The notes: generated by a model from the sequence alone, not told the origin. A stretch of DNA of 64,000 bases from Phylloscopus collybita (GCA_027886175.1 JAJNNQ010000075.1:1963001-2027000), one strand, 5' to 3'. Positions 11,335 to 20,465 are shown, counted from the stretch's first letter. Program-made: numbers and translations.

Positions 11335-11725
11335 ATTGATGATTTGTGATTCAATCTGGTTTTGAAAACTTCCAGAAGCCAAAATTCCAGGCCTTCCCAG
11401 GTAGTTTGTACAAGTGCTTTACAAACCTTAATACCAGACAGTCGCTTTTCATATCTAAATTAAATCTTCTCCCAGTAATCCAAGCCAATTTAAGCCAATG
11501 GCTTCTTGACCTATCCTCAGTGGGCATGGAGAACAGTTTTTCTGTTTCTTTTTGCAGCAAGGCTTCATGTATCAGAGAAGTTATTCCCATTTCCCTAGAT
11601 CTTCAATTTTCTAAATTTGCCACACTCATCTCTTTCAATCTCTGTTCATAATTACATTGTCTAGATCTTGGATCTTTCTTGGTCTTGTTTTTCAGACTTT
11701 CTCTCACTGTCTTACAGTGTGAACA
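11335..11725 (-). mobile_element. Ancient CR1 3'-region relic, antisense
   Basis: The plus strand shows 'GACCTATCCTCAGTGGGCAT', 'GTATCAGAGAAGTTATTCCC', 'TTTCAATCTCTGTTCATAAT' and 'TAGATCTTGGATCTTTCTTG'. These phrases occur in the same order in the 3' half of old amniote CR1 families and differ from the young avian CR1 consensus. I infer an insertion predating modern bird CR1 activity. No tail was seen at the left end. Confidence 0.6.
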
Positions 11726-11948
11726 GAAACCTCAACATAAGTTCTGCTCAGTCCTTATTAACACTGGAAAAAGCACTTTTGCTTTTGGCATTGAATCACC
11801 TAAACTTTGTCTTTGTCTTTGGGCATTTTTAAAGTTTTCTTTAGGAAATGGAAGATTTTGTCACATGTCTCAGACCCGTGTTACTATTTAAAAATGATTC
11901 TGCAGAGGCATTTGCAGTTTGAACAGAGTTATAATCTGTTGTGAGAGA

Positions 11949-12092
11949 TGCACAGAATCATAAAATAACAGAATCATTAAGGTTGGAAAAGACCTCCAAG
12001 ATGATCGAGTCCAAGCATGAAGCCAGCATTGCCAAGTCATGCACTGCCAAGTCCATCACTAAACCATGTCTTTAAGTGCCACATTATGTAGT
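11949..12092 (-). mobile_element. CR1 (CR1-Y-like) 3'-end fragment, antisense
   Basis: The inverted tail 'CACAGAATCATAAAATAACAG' leads to 'TCATTAAGGTTGGAAAAGAC' and 'CTAAACCATGTCTTTAAGTG'. This is the subfamily with 'AAGGTTGGAAAAGACC' rather than 'GGGTTGGAAGGGACC'. It is the same kind as the copy next to the CpG island at 16,278. Confidence 0.85.
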
Positions 12093-12477
12093 ACAAATGT
12101 GTAGAAAACCTTTTGCCTTTGAAAATGTGTAATTCGGGGGAAGAAAACTATTAACTGGATGAAAGCAGAGGCAGGAAGAACAATTCCTGACTAATGAGAA
12201 GTAGTAATTGCAGTTTTAATAACGATAACCAAATAGAGACTTGATTCTACTAGAGGGAGTTCAGCCTTAAAACCAGATGATGAATTAAAGCAGAAATAGA
12301 TGTTTTAAATCCAGATGTTTTTTCTTATTTTCTATTTTCTACTTTTTTCCCCATTTTCTTATTTTCCTGTACACCCTCTTATATTTCACGGGTTTCTCTT
12401 TCAGACTCATTTTTTCACAAGTGTAACATAAAAAGGAGGTTTTCAGTTATGCTCTGGATACTTTAATGCACTTAGAT

Positions 12478-12620
12478 GCCCCAGAATGGTTTGGGTTGCA
12501 AGAGACCTCAAGATTATCCCATTCCACTCCCTCTGCCATGGGCAGGGACACCCTCCACTAGACCAGGTTGCTCAAAGCCACATCCAACCCAGCCTCGGGG
12601 AAGAATTGTCCTAGGGAAGG
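12478..12620 (-). mobile_element. CR1 3'-end fragment, antisense
   Basis: 'CCCAGAATGGTTTGGGTTGC', 'TGCCATGGGCAGGGACACC' and 'AGACCAGGTTGCTCAAAGCC' give a clear CR1 3' end, which breaks off at the unique block beginning about 12,640. The 176-codon plus-strand frame starting at 12,476 is a chance extension across this boundary. Confidence 0.88.
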
Positions 12621-12699
12621 AGCAGACACTGAGATTTTCCGAGCTGAATTTTTTCTCAATTCACTCTTTGCAGTGTTTTCCTTGCATCCTTTGTACCTG

Positions 12700-13330
12700 C
12701 AGCTCCTGGGCCACGGCTGCTCTGCGCCCTCCAGTTTTTCCTCCTGATTATCCAGGTGCAGCACTGCTGAACCGAGCGAAAGATCACCGGTGTTTTGTCA
12801 TGGAGTTAAGTGGAGTGAGGGATTCGTTCCGACCTCTGAGTTTTCCTCGCCACCAGCTCGGTTTAGCCCTGTTCCCTCACCGTTGTGTTACATCTGTTGC
12901 TCTCAGCATGGGCTCCTTTAGCTCTGTCAACATCACTTTCAGTTGCCACTTGTCATCCCTGCTCCGAGCTCGATTTAATATCTCCAGCTTCCATCAGCAA
13001 AACTGATCACCGGGATTACTGAGAGTATTGGACACGCTTTATTGATGAGGTGATTGACTTATCACTGCCTTGGAGACAAAGGTTTTTATACTGGCTCACG
13101 GCTTTTATTTTCCTAATTCAGATGCAGTCAGATGCCTCCAGAAAAGGAAGGGTCAAATGTAGCAACGCTCAGATAAATCCAGCTGAAGTGCCACTAAAAT
13201 CCGCAGCTATTGCAGCTATAACCAGATGTAACTGATGAGGGAATGCACAAAGTATTGAAAATCATTTCTTTATGGCTCGTGATTCCTCCTTGTGACGTAC
13301 CAGTCCTGCCAGGTAGTCACTAGCTTGGGA
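12700..13330. other. Candidate conserved noncoding element
   Basis: This block has no repeat signature and keeps many CpG dinucleotides (for example at 12,765-12,860 and 12,965-13,040) in otherwise CpG-poor surroundings. It contains short motif-like clusters such as 'TTATTGATGAGGTGATTGAC' and TGACGTAC (near 13,293). Frames are interrupted, so a coding role is not supported. Conservation is inferred from composition only. Confidence 0.28.
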
Positions 13331-13970
13331 CATGTATTGCTGCCACTGCAGTTCTTGATGAAAACATCTGTTTTATGCCAGATTTTGCTCAGTCCTGGAA
13401 TTCAAGACTCTCTTGGACTTTAAATAGACTGAAATAAGGTTGTTCAGGGATTGGCTGGCTTTTTCCAGACTCCTTTTAGTGTTGCTATAATATCTTTTTT
13501 ATTAAATTGCTCACAGGTAACAACATACGGATGTGCTGTGATAAGCTCTCTGAGCTGTGCTGTTTTCAGGGAATCTTAGGGCACTGGATGAATGTCCGGA
13601 AATAGGAAATAAGAGTCAGCCTTGGTTTTTTGAGGCATTCAGGGCGACTTGTGTTTGTTGCGGTGCTCCTTGCAGTTAACTGGTTTGGTGTGTAAGGCAT
13701 TTGAGTGGAAAACAGCATTTTTATCAAAGAAAAAAGTGCTTTTCCAACTGTGTTAATTAATTCAGCATTGAAAAGTTGAGTACTGTGAAAAAAATGCTTT
13801 AATTTTTTTTCCAGCAGTCTTCAGGAAAGCCACAAGCCCAGCCTAGTAACTGAAAAGAGCAGGAAAAAAATAGTAAAAGAAGGTACAAGTCTGGGAAGGA
13901 AAGGAGGGAGTAATTACTTATTTAAATCTGAAAGGAAACTGGATCAAAGAAAGAAACTTCTGAAAAGAAG
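13331..13970. other. Unique DNA, nothing recognised
   Basis: AT-rich with small T- and A-runs. No gene, RNA or repeat family was recognised. Confidence 0.35.
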
Positions 13971-14122
13971 TTTTGTGGGGTTTTGTTGGGGTTTTTGTTT
14001 GTTTGTTTTGTTTGGTTGGTTTTTTGTTGTTGTTTTGAGGGGTTTTGTTTGTTTGGGTTGGGGGGCTTGTTGGTTTGATGCTTTTAGATGCCCCAGAATT
14101 TTGGGTTTTTGTTTGGTTTTTT
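13971..14122. repeat. (TTTG)n-like low-complexity tract
   Basis: An irregular run of GTTT, GGTTT and TTG units on the plus strand. The minus-strand 101-codon frame at 13,918-14,223, rich in Lys, Thr, Pro and Gln, is simply its translation. Confidence 0.9.
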
Positions 14123-14859
14123 AAGTAGAGACTCCTTAAGCACAAATGTAAAACTACCCTAAATAAATAATTCCTAGAGCATTTTAAAATCTGGAGAAAT
14201 TTATTTGTACATATTCTGGACAAATATCCAATGATAAGTTGATTGTTTTCTTCCCTGACGGTTTTGCTGCCATGTTTACATTTGTGTCCTAATGGGATAA
14301 ATTAGGCACACACTGACACTTTCTTGTGACATATTTTTTAGTTCCCTCACTGTTCCTGAATTTATCAACTCTTCCAGTCAATCCAAAACAGGAGAGAAGT
14401 AAATAGCACCTTAGATTATATACCTGATGTTAAGAACATAATCCAAATTATAACCTAAAACCCCCACTTTATTTAATGCAAGTTATTTGTCTGGGTTCCC
14501 CTGCTTTGTAGAAAAGTAACCAAGAGGATAAACAATTGGATTACCTTTCCATAAATACTTCAATAGCCCAGCTATTAAGAGGTTATGACTTAAGATGATT
14601 CACAAAATAAACCTGTGATCCAAAAGGAAACTCCTTCCAAGGAGTGGAAGAAATTCCCTAATGACACAGCCAACCTAAGTGGGTAATCACCCTAGCAGGG
14701 GTGAGGTGAAAGCATCACAGTTGAGTTTATTTAAATTCCGTTAGAGATCTTCCAACTGACAACTGACTGACTTCCAACCCACTGACAACTTCACCCCCAA
14801 GTCACATTTGTTAAACCCCTCCAGGTACACGGGTCCGACCTCCAGGAGTTTTGTTCATG
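14123..14859. other. Unique DNA, nothing recognised
   Basis: No repeat, promoter or credible frame. It contains a short imperfect duplication 'CAACTGACAACTGACTGAC' at 14,754-14,772. Confidence 0.35.
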
Positions 14860-15420
14860 TGGAATGAAATCGCTGCTTCCACTTTGGGAAATGCCATGCA
14901 GCAGCTGGCAAACGGGCAACTGCCTCCCACTAAAAGATGAGAAACATGAAGATTAAGCTGTTTTAATAAAATTTTGGCCCCTGGAGCTTTTGGTTTCCAT
15001 ACAGCTGACTCTATATTTTTCAGATTTATAGATGTTATCACCATGGGATGGAACAAAGCTGTTAATTATTTGGGGTTTTTTTCCCCCTAAATTCAGAGAA
15101 AGCAACATCTTAATGACGCACGAAGCCTTGCATTGCTTATGTAAAAGACCTGACTTCCACGCCATGCCAAAAACCCACCCTCGGTGTTTCTAAAAGCTGT
15201 TACAGATCAATAAGCAGCTGTTAATAACAAGGACCAGCCCTGCTGCACACAATGAGAAGGTTTGCAACAGCTCAAATTCCTCAGAAGAAAAATGTCCCAA
15301 GAGAATGTGCAGCATTATTATTGTATGAATAACGCACGTATTGATTAAGCAGTATTTCTCCAGCTCCAAAATGCAAAACCAGCAAGATGCAGCCTGCAAA
15401 CCAAAGCAGTCATATGAGAT
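14860..15420. other. Candidate conserved noncoding element
   Basis: Non-repetitive sequence with many homeodomain-like or HNF1-like AT cores ('GCTGTTAATTATTTGG' near 15,059, 'GCTGTTAATAACAAGG' near 15,217, 'CGTATTGATTAAGC' near 15,337) and an ATGACGCA site near 15,112. Open frames are short. A regulatory role is inferred from motif density only. Confidence 0.25.
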
Positions 15421-16277
15421 TTATCCCACTGTAATTTTTATGAATGCTGTCCCTTGGAATACTTGGGCTGTTTTATGTTGGCACGTGTTTATATATTTCT
15501 TTTCTTATTTACTTTCATGAGGCTCACGCTGGAGGTAAATATGATTTGTGCTGAAAATTACTGCAAAATTTTCACAGTGGTTTTTGAAATGTAATCTATA
15601 CTTCTTGCAGAATTAACTTGCTCTTCCTCCCACCTCCCCCAAAAAAACCACCCAGCAAGACATAGGGTGTTGCACATGTAGCTGTAGTCAGAGGATTTTG
15701 CAGACAATAAGCAGACAGCTGTATTTTGTTATCAGTATATTTTTATGCCCCTTCTCCTAAGGGATTTTCCTCAGAGTCCACAGAAATAAATGATTATCAA
15801 TGCAGCAAAAGATGGAGGAAACTGCTCCGATAGCAGTTCGGTGCTGTAAACCCCTGAAGTTTATGGAGGCTCAGGTGGCCCCTCAGCCCTTTTAAAGCTT
15901 TTTTTTAGCAGGGCTACTGGTGCAGAACTCCATTTCTGAACAGGCAGCTGGCTTGTCAGTCCCTTGTTAAAATGAATTGTTGGTTAAAGGCTCTATCAAG
16001 AAAATCCTCTTTATAACTCCTTTTGCAAGCCAGCCACCACATAAAGCTGCTGTCGCTTGGCAAATAAAAAGCAAACTCCTCTCAGGTACAGTTGTACTCC
16101 AGACTGCTCTATCAAAGCACTTTGGCTGGGTCAACCTCCAGTCTCGGGCTGCAACTTGTGGTGCTGTGGAGAGAATTAGTGGCTTTAGTAGCAGCAAGTT
16201 GGTGGGCTTTATTCATTTATTTCTGTGAGCAGTGCCCTGGGCACTGTGTGACTACGAAGGAGGGCACAGACCTGTCA
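15421..16277. other. Unique DNA, nothing recognised
   Basis: Two overlapping opposite-strand frames (about 75-90 codons) around 15,970-16,360 have no recognisable domains. No repeat was seen until the CR1 copy at 16,278. Confidence 0.35.
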
Positions 16278-16660
16278 GAGAATCATGGAATCATTAAGGT
16301 AGAAAAAGACCTGAAAGATCACTGGGTCCAACCATTCACCCAGTACTGCCGAATTCACCACTAAACCCTGTCCTCAAATGCCACATCTACACTTTATTTG
16401 GGCATTTCCAGGGAAAGGTGAATCCACTAGTTGCCCTTTACAATGCTTGACCAGCCTTCCAGTGAAGAATTTTTCCTAACTTGAATCTCCTCTGGCGCAA
16501 CTTGAGGTCGTTTACTTTTACCCTATCTCATTATTTGGAAGAAGAGACCAACCCCTTTCCCTGCTACACCCTCCTGTCAGGGAGTTGTAGAGTGATGAGA
16601 TGCCCCCTGAGACCCCTTTCTAGAGAATAAACACTCCCAGCTCCCTCAGTCGCTCCTGGG
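16278..16660 (-). mobile_element. CR1 (CR1-Y-like) fragment abutting the CpG island, antisense
   Basis: The inverted tail 'AGAATCATGGAATCATTAAG' is followed by 'AAAGACCTGAAAGATCAC', 'CACTAAACCCTGTCCTCAAA' and the more 5' block 'AACACTCCCAGCTCCCTCAG'. The element runs straight into the GC-rich island, so its 5'-truncated end marks the island's left edge. Confidence 0.85.
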
Positions 16661-16844
16661 GCTCTCCCCACGGGGGAAGGGAAAGGTGAAGAGGGCAGCG
16701 AGGATGAGGAGGGCGGGGAACACGGAGCATCCCCTGCAGCGGCTCCTGGGGAGCGGCTCCTGAGGGGCGGCCCCGGGCCGCGCCCTGAAGAGGGTGGTGC
16801 TGAGGGGAGGTGGGCGGGACCCCCTCGGGCCGTCCCATCCGCCG

Positions 16845-16849
16845 ATTGG
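16845..16849 (-). promoter_or_regulatory. Inverted CCAAT box (NF-Y-like)
   Basis: ATTGG in the context CCGATTGGTTG, inside the CpG island and about 200 bases upstream of the splice donor. Function is inferred from position and motif. Confidence 0.5.
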
Positions 16850-16883
16850 TTGCCGGGTGAAGGGGACGGAACGCTGCCTTGCG

Positions 16884-16904
16884 TTGCGCTCTGGGAGTTG
16901 TAGT
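16884..16904 (-). promoter_or_regulatory. ZNF143/Staf-type binding site
   Basis: On the minus strand this reads ACTACAACTCCCAGAGCGC, which matches the long ZNF143/Staf consensus (ACTACAATTCCCAGMATGC) at nearly every position. Such sites sit within about 100 bases of transcription starts at many island promoters and often serve divergent gene pairs. A second, weaker ACTACAAC core lies at 16,947-16,954. Confidence 0.7.
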
Positions 16905-16974
16905 CCAAAAAGGGGTGCGAGGCCGGCGATACCTGCGGGATGAGGACTACAACGATGGGGGGGGAAGGGAGGGA

Positions 16975-16980
16975 CACGTG
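16975..16980. promoter_or_regulatory. E-box CACGTG (first of two)
   Basis: CACGTG in the context GGACACGTGGTGG, 31 bases upstream of a second, more extended palindromic E-box. Candidate site for USF, MAX or TFE-type bHLH-zip factors. Confidence 0.5.
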
Positions 16981-17004
16981 GTGGCGGTGGGCGGGGCCGC
17001 GGCG

Positions 17005-17014
17005 GTCACGTGAT
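17005..17014. promoter_or_regulatory. Extended palindromic E-box GTCACGTGAT
   Basis: TCACGTGA (17,006-17,013) inside GTCACGTGAT closely matches the CLEAR/M-box consensus GTCACGTGAC used by TFEB/MITF-family and USF factors. It lies just downstream of a GC box and about 40 bases before the splice donor, so it sits at or very near the probable transcription start. Lysosomal or autophagy regulation would be one reading, but this is inference from a short motif. Confidence 0.5.
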
Positions 17015-17129
17015 GTTTGGGTGCCGGCTGTGACGGACGCGCGGCGGCAGGTGAGGGGCGCGCGCCGGTCCTGCCGTGGGGACAGGGGGGTGGCACGGGC
17101 TGGGAACGTGGGGACGAGGGTGGCACCGG

Positions 17130-17720
17130 GTTTGTGTGTCCGGAGGATGGGGCTGGCCTGGCACTGGGCGTTTGTGGGACACGGGGACAGGTGCGTGTGT
17201 GTGACACGGGGACAGGGATGGCCTGGCACTGTGTATGGGCGTGCGACACAAGGACGGGGTTGGCCTGGCACAGGTTGGGTTGGGCGAGTGTGTACATGGG
17301 GATAGGGCTGGCCTGGCACTTTGAGTGTGTGTGACATGGGGACAGACTGGCCTGGGGCTGTGTGACACGGGGACAGCTCTGTGTGTGTTTGCGACTTGGG
17401 GACAGGGCTGGTCTGGCACAAGAGGTGTGTAACATGGTGACATGGGAACAGGGCCTGGCACAGGGGGTGTGTGACACACAGGGGTGTGTGACACACAGGG
17501 GTGTGTGACACACAGGGGTGTGTGACATGGCGACAGGGCTGGCCTGGCATAGTTTGGGGTGTGCATGTCACAAGGGGACAGGCTGGCACAGGGGGTTGTG
17601 ACATGGGGACAGGACTGGCCTGGCACAGGGGGGACAGTGTGTAATCTGGGGACAGAGCTGGGCTGGCACAAGCTGGGGGGTTGTGTGACAGAGGGACAGG
17701 CTGGTACAGGGACTGTGGGT
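17130..17720 (+). repeat. G-rich minisatellite (about 40-66 bp units) in presumed intron 1
   Basis: Roughly a dozen degenerate units share the core 'GACAGGGCTGGCCTGGCACA' followed by a GTGTGTGACA-rich spacer. Copies of the GGCCTGGCA core fall at about 17,155, 17,220, 17,262, 17,310, 17,350, 17,411, 17,452, 17,540, 17,617 and 17,661. Inside it, at about 17,464-17,527, a 17-18-bp subunit (GTGTGTGACACACAGGG) is repeated three to four times almost perfectly, a younger local expansion. The plus strand is strongly G-rich with many GGG/GGGG runs. Long minus-strand frames across this region are translations of the repeat. Confidence 0.9.
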
Positions 17721-18943
17721 GGAAATTGGGGACTGTGACTGCTGTTGCACAGCGGTTTATGTGTGTAATGAGTGATTTGGGGACACAAAGCTGTGAGCAG
17801 GGAGGGACACGTGAGAGTGCTTTGCACCACACCTGTGTCCCATGTCCCCGGTGACTGGATGAGGATGGGATGTCCCTGCACCCAGTTTGCCACTGTCCCA
17901 GAGCTGCTCACAAAGAAACCCTGCTTTATTGATTTCCAGCACAGTGACAACGTTGGGAACTGCTCCTGGCTTGTTACCTGCCAGGTTTTATCTCATTTTT
18001 AACCTCACAGAGGGCACGATGTTGTTTTTTTATTATTTTTCCCCCTTCCAGACTAATTCATGAGCTTGAGGCAGTGGGATGGATTTGGAAGTACAAGGAG
18101 AGGAAATAAAACCACTTTTAAATGTACAAAGCTCCACTTTCTGCAGTGGCCCTCGGCTGACTGCAGAAACTTTTTTTTTTTTTTGATTGCTTTTGTACTT
18201 GGAAAAGTGTTTGTGGTTTGAAGCTTTTAATAAAAGCTCCCCCGTGCTGTGGGGTACAATTAACCTCCGGCATCTGGCGCTGGAGTGGACTTTGCTGGGG
18301 AAACCTCGTGTTCCCATGGAACTGCTCGGTGTCTTTGTGTGCATATCAAAAAGCAGAGGGTTTGGAAAGCTAAAAGCACCTTTCATTCTGCCACCAGCAC
18401 GCTGAATACGCCCTGCAGAACCCTCTGCTTGTTAGCATTTGAAGTTTTCTGTGACATTTTGGAGCTTGAGGTGCGTCCTTGTGTCTGGGAGTGCTGCAAG
18501 AACAAAGAGATGTTTGTTTGCAAACCCTTGCGTGGGGTGGCGGCCTCAAGTTTTGCTTTGTGTTTCATTCTGCACAAAGGATTCAGGATTCAGCAGACTG
18601 AATCCTAAATTTTTACTAGCTGTGTGCTGTGGATGGGAAGGATTGATTAAAGTACGAGTGTTTTCCCCCACTCTTTTTTTTGTTACTGTTGTTTAGCAAT
18701 AATTTTTATACTTTATCAAGCATTTATCCTTTTTTTCCAGGCTGGTTTTTCCCTTTCCAGTGAGACTGTGAATATACAGGGTCCCAACCTGCCCTTCTGG
18801 GCTCTGCTGTGGTCCAGTTGTCCCTGCAGGTGTTTCTGGTCTCTAGATCACCATTGACTCAGTCCAGCTGTTGTCTTCTCCAGCTGTGATGCCCTTTCCC
18901 ATCTCATCTCCAGGTTGAACTCTGGATGTTTTCTGGAGTGTTA
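17721..18943. other. Presumed intronic DNA
   Basis: The left part fades out of the minisatellite composition. The rest is unique, with a T-run at 18,171-18,184. The 100-117-codon frames at 18,033-18,608 on both strands carry no recognisable domain. Confidence 0.35.
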
Positions 18944-19240
18944 ATCATAGAATGGGAAGGGATGTTAAACACCATCCAGTTCGACCCCCCTGCCATGGGC
19001 AAGGACACCTTCCACTGTCCCAGGTTGCTTCAAGCCCCATCCAACCTGACCTTGAACACTTCCAGGGATGGGGCAGCTGCAGCTTCTCTGGGCACCCTGT
19101 GCCAGGGTCTCACCACTCTGTCAGTAAGGAACTTCTTCCTAAAATCCAATCTAAATCTACCCTCATTTAGCTCAATGGCATTCCCCCTTGTGTTATCATC
19201 CCATGCCCTTCTGGAAAATCCCTTTTCTTTGTACTGATGT
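18944..19240 (-). mobile_element. CR1 3' region, antisense
   Basis: 'TTAATCATAGAATGGGAAGG' starts the copy. The usual 'GGTTTGGGTTGG' part is deleted, joining the tail directly to 'GGGAAGGGATG'. It continues with 'TGCCATGGGCAAGGACACC', 'CTTCCAGGGATGGGGCAGC' and 'TAAATCTACCCTCATTTAG'. A well-preserved younger copy. Confidence 0.9.
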
Positions 19241-19631
19241 AAATTCAGGTTTTAAAATCCCTGATGTGTCAGGGCATTGCTGACCCCTTGTTGCCTTCCT
19301 GCTCTGCCATCTTTGCCAGCTGCAACATCCTTTTCCCTCTCATCCTCAGGCTGGTTTCTGGACTTCTAGGGTGTTAAATGTGCTGATTGCCACTTTCTAA
19401 TGATCACCCACACAACAAATCACCTTCTTGTGCTTTTCAAGGCCTCCTCCCACCTTCCTGGTTTGCTATTGCTTATTAATGCAACTAAAAATTAGCTTGA
19501 CCACTAATGCAGCTTTGATGGATCTGGGAGAGGCTGATGTGTCCTGCTTGATCCAGGCTTCTGATTCAGATTCTGTCCCTGTTTCCTGCTGTTATTGTGT
19601 CTAAAGCAAGAGTTACAGGGTGGTGAGGCAA
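19241..19631. other. Unique DNA, nothing recognised
   Basis: Presumed intronic sequence between two CR1 copies of opposite orientation. No motif of note was seen. Confidence 0.35.
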
Positions 19632-19806
19632 TGAACCAGGTTGCCCAGAGAAGCTGTGGATGCCCCATCCCTGAAAATGTTCAAGGCTTGATTGCAAGAG
19701 ACTTGGAGCAACCTGAGATAGTGGAAGGTGTCCCTGCCCATGGCAGGGGTTGGAACTGAATGAACCTAAAGGTCCCTTCCCAACTGAAATGTTTTGTGAT
19801 TCTCCA
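19632..19806 (+). mobile_element. CR1 3'-end fragment, sense
   Basis: 'CAGGTTGCCCAGAGAAGCTG' through 'GGATGCCCCATCCCTGAAAA', 'GTGTCCCTGCCCATGGCAGG' and 'GGTCCCTTCCCAACTG' to a tail 'TTTTGTGATTCTCC'. Confidence 0.9.
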
Positions 19807-20423
19807 AGTTATTTAGTTGAGGTTGGCTGAAGAGACTGGTAAAAAGAGATTTCAATATTACAATATTTTATTCTCATCCTCTTGTGTGCAAGCAACCTTA
19901 TTAGTTTTCTCACAGATCTCCTTATTTATTTGCTTATTTTTTTTTATTTAAAATATTTTAAGCCTCTTATCATTTACTCCTCATCACACATCCCTCTGGT
20001 GTGGCCAGGTCTCCCTGCCTACTCTGAGTCTGGAGAATCTTTGCTGGGAGTGGAGGAGAGATAAATACTTGATATCTTGATAAATTTGCACCTTGATACT
20101 GCAGCACTTAAAATGTAATTGAAAATAAGGAAAAAAAGGGGAAAATGAAAATGAATGAATCTGTGCTTCCCCTTCTTTTTTTTATACATATATATCTTTA
20201 TAAATATATATATATATCTCAAATGGTATTTTGAATTGTTGGTTCTTCTGGAACTTCAGGAATATTTAAATAGCAAGTGTGAAAGGGTAAATAATATCAT
20301 GATAAAAATAATACTTTCGATTCCCTGCCTGTACCATAAACACATTCTGCTCGACAAAAGTGGAATGAACTGTTGAAAACTTTCAATTTACTTTTCCCAT
20401 TTTTATTATCCTCCTTCCTACAG
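19807..20423. other. AT-rich presumed intronic DNA
   Basis: Contains T-runs and the AT microsatellite at 20,183-20,218. The right end (20,401-20,423) is pyrimidine-rich and ends in CAG, a plausible splice acceptor. Confidence 0.35.
20183..20218. repeat. AT dinucleotide microsatellite
   Basis: Imperfect (TA)n with CTTTATAAA interruptions, preceded by a short T-run. Confidence 0.9.
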
Positions 20424-20465
20424 TTCACCTACTTTGTGCTGTGGGATGAGATGGGTGGCTCTCAC
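20424..20465 (+). other. Candidate 42-nt internal exon (unproven)
   Basis: A pyrimidine-rich tract ending in CCTTCCTACAG precedes 42 bases. These are followed directly by a perfect GTGAGT donor. In phase 0 the segment reads FTYFVLWDEMGGSH without a stop. I do not recognise the peptide. Chance occurrence is quite possible in a long intron, and a phase-compatible partner exon was not established. Confidence 0.2.

Larger units (their letters stand above)
16915..17050 (+). other. Putative first exon of an unidentified plus-strand gene
   Basis: The right boundary is the splice donor CAG|GTGAGG at 17,050/17,051, a near-perfect 5' splice site. The left boundary (transcription start) is unknown and could be anywhere between about 16,915 and 17,030. 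An ATG at 16,940 opens a frame that stays open through the donor, but an ATG at 17,012 meets a stop after six codons. I lean toward a largely 5'-untranslated exon. No protein family is recognisable. A divergent minus-strand exon ending at a weaker donor (GCAG|GTATCG, about 16,931 on the minus strand) is an alternative or addition. Confidence 0.4.
16661..17120. promoter_or_regulatory. CpG-island promoter
   Basis: The only strongly GC-rich, CpG-dense segment in 64 kb. I count about 28 CpGs in 16,861-17,100 alone, against near absence in the flanks. It contains GC boxes (GGGCGGG at 16,812 and 16,989-16,995), an inverted CCAAT box, a ZNF143-type site and two CACGTG E-boxes. It ends in a consensus splice donor. 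No TATA box is evident, as is typical for housekeeping-type island promoters. The donor and the downstream G-over-C skew point to rightward transcription. A divergent leftward transcript is possible, since ZNF143 sites are common in bidirectional promoters. The gene is not identifiable from this window. Confidence 0.8.

Noticed and set aside
12476..13006. 176-codon plus-strand frame as a gene
   Set aside because: It starts inside the inverted tail of a CR1 copy and runs into a unique block. No domain, start context or splice support.
14085..14105. Possible CR1 start (TAGATGCCCCAGAATTTTGG), similar to 12,474
   Set aside because: It resembles the copy at 12,478 for about 16 bases only, then becomes T/G simple repeat.
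16564..17832. Longest open frame (422 codons, minus strand) as a protein-coding gene
   Set aside because: It is the antisense translation of the CR1 edge, the CpG island and the minisatellite. Its peptide repeats mirror the DNA repeat, and other phases are equally open.
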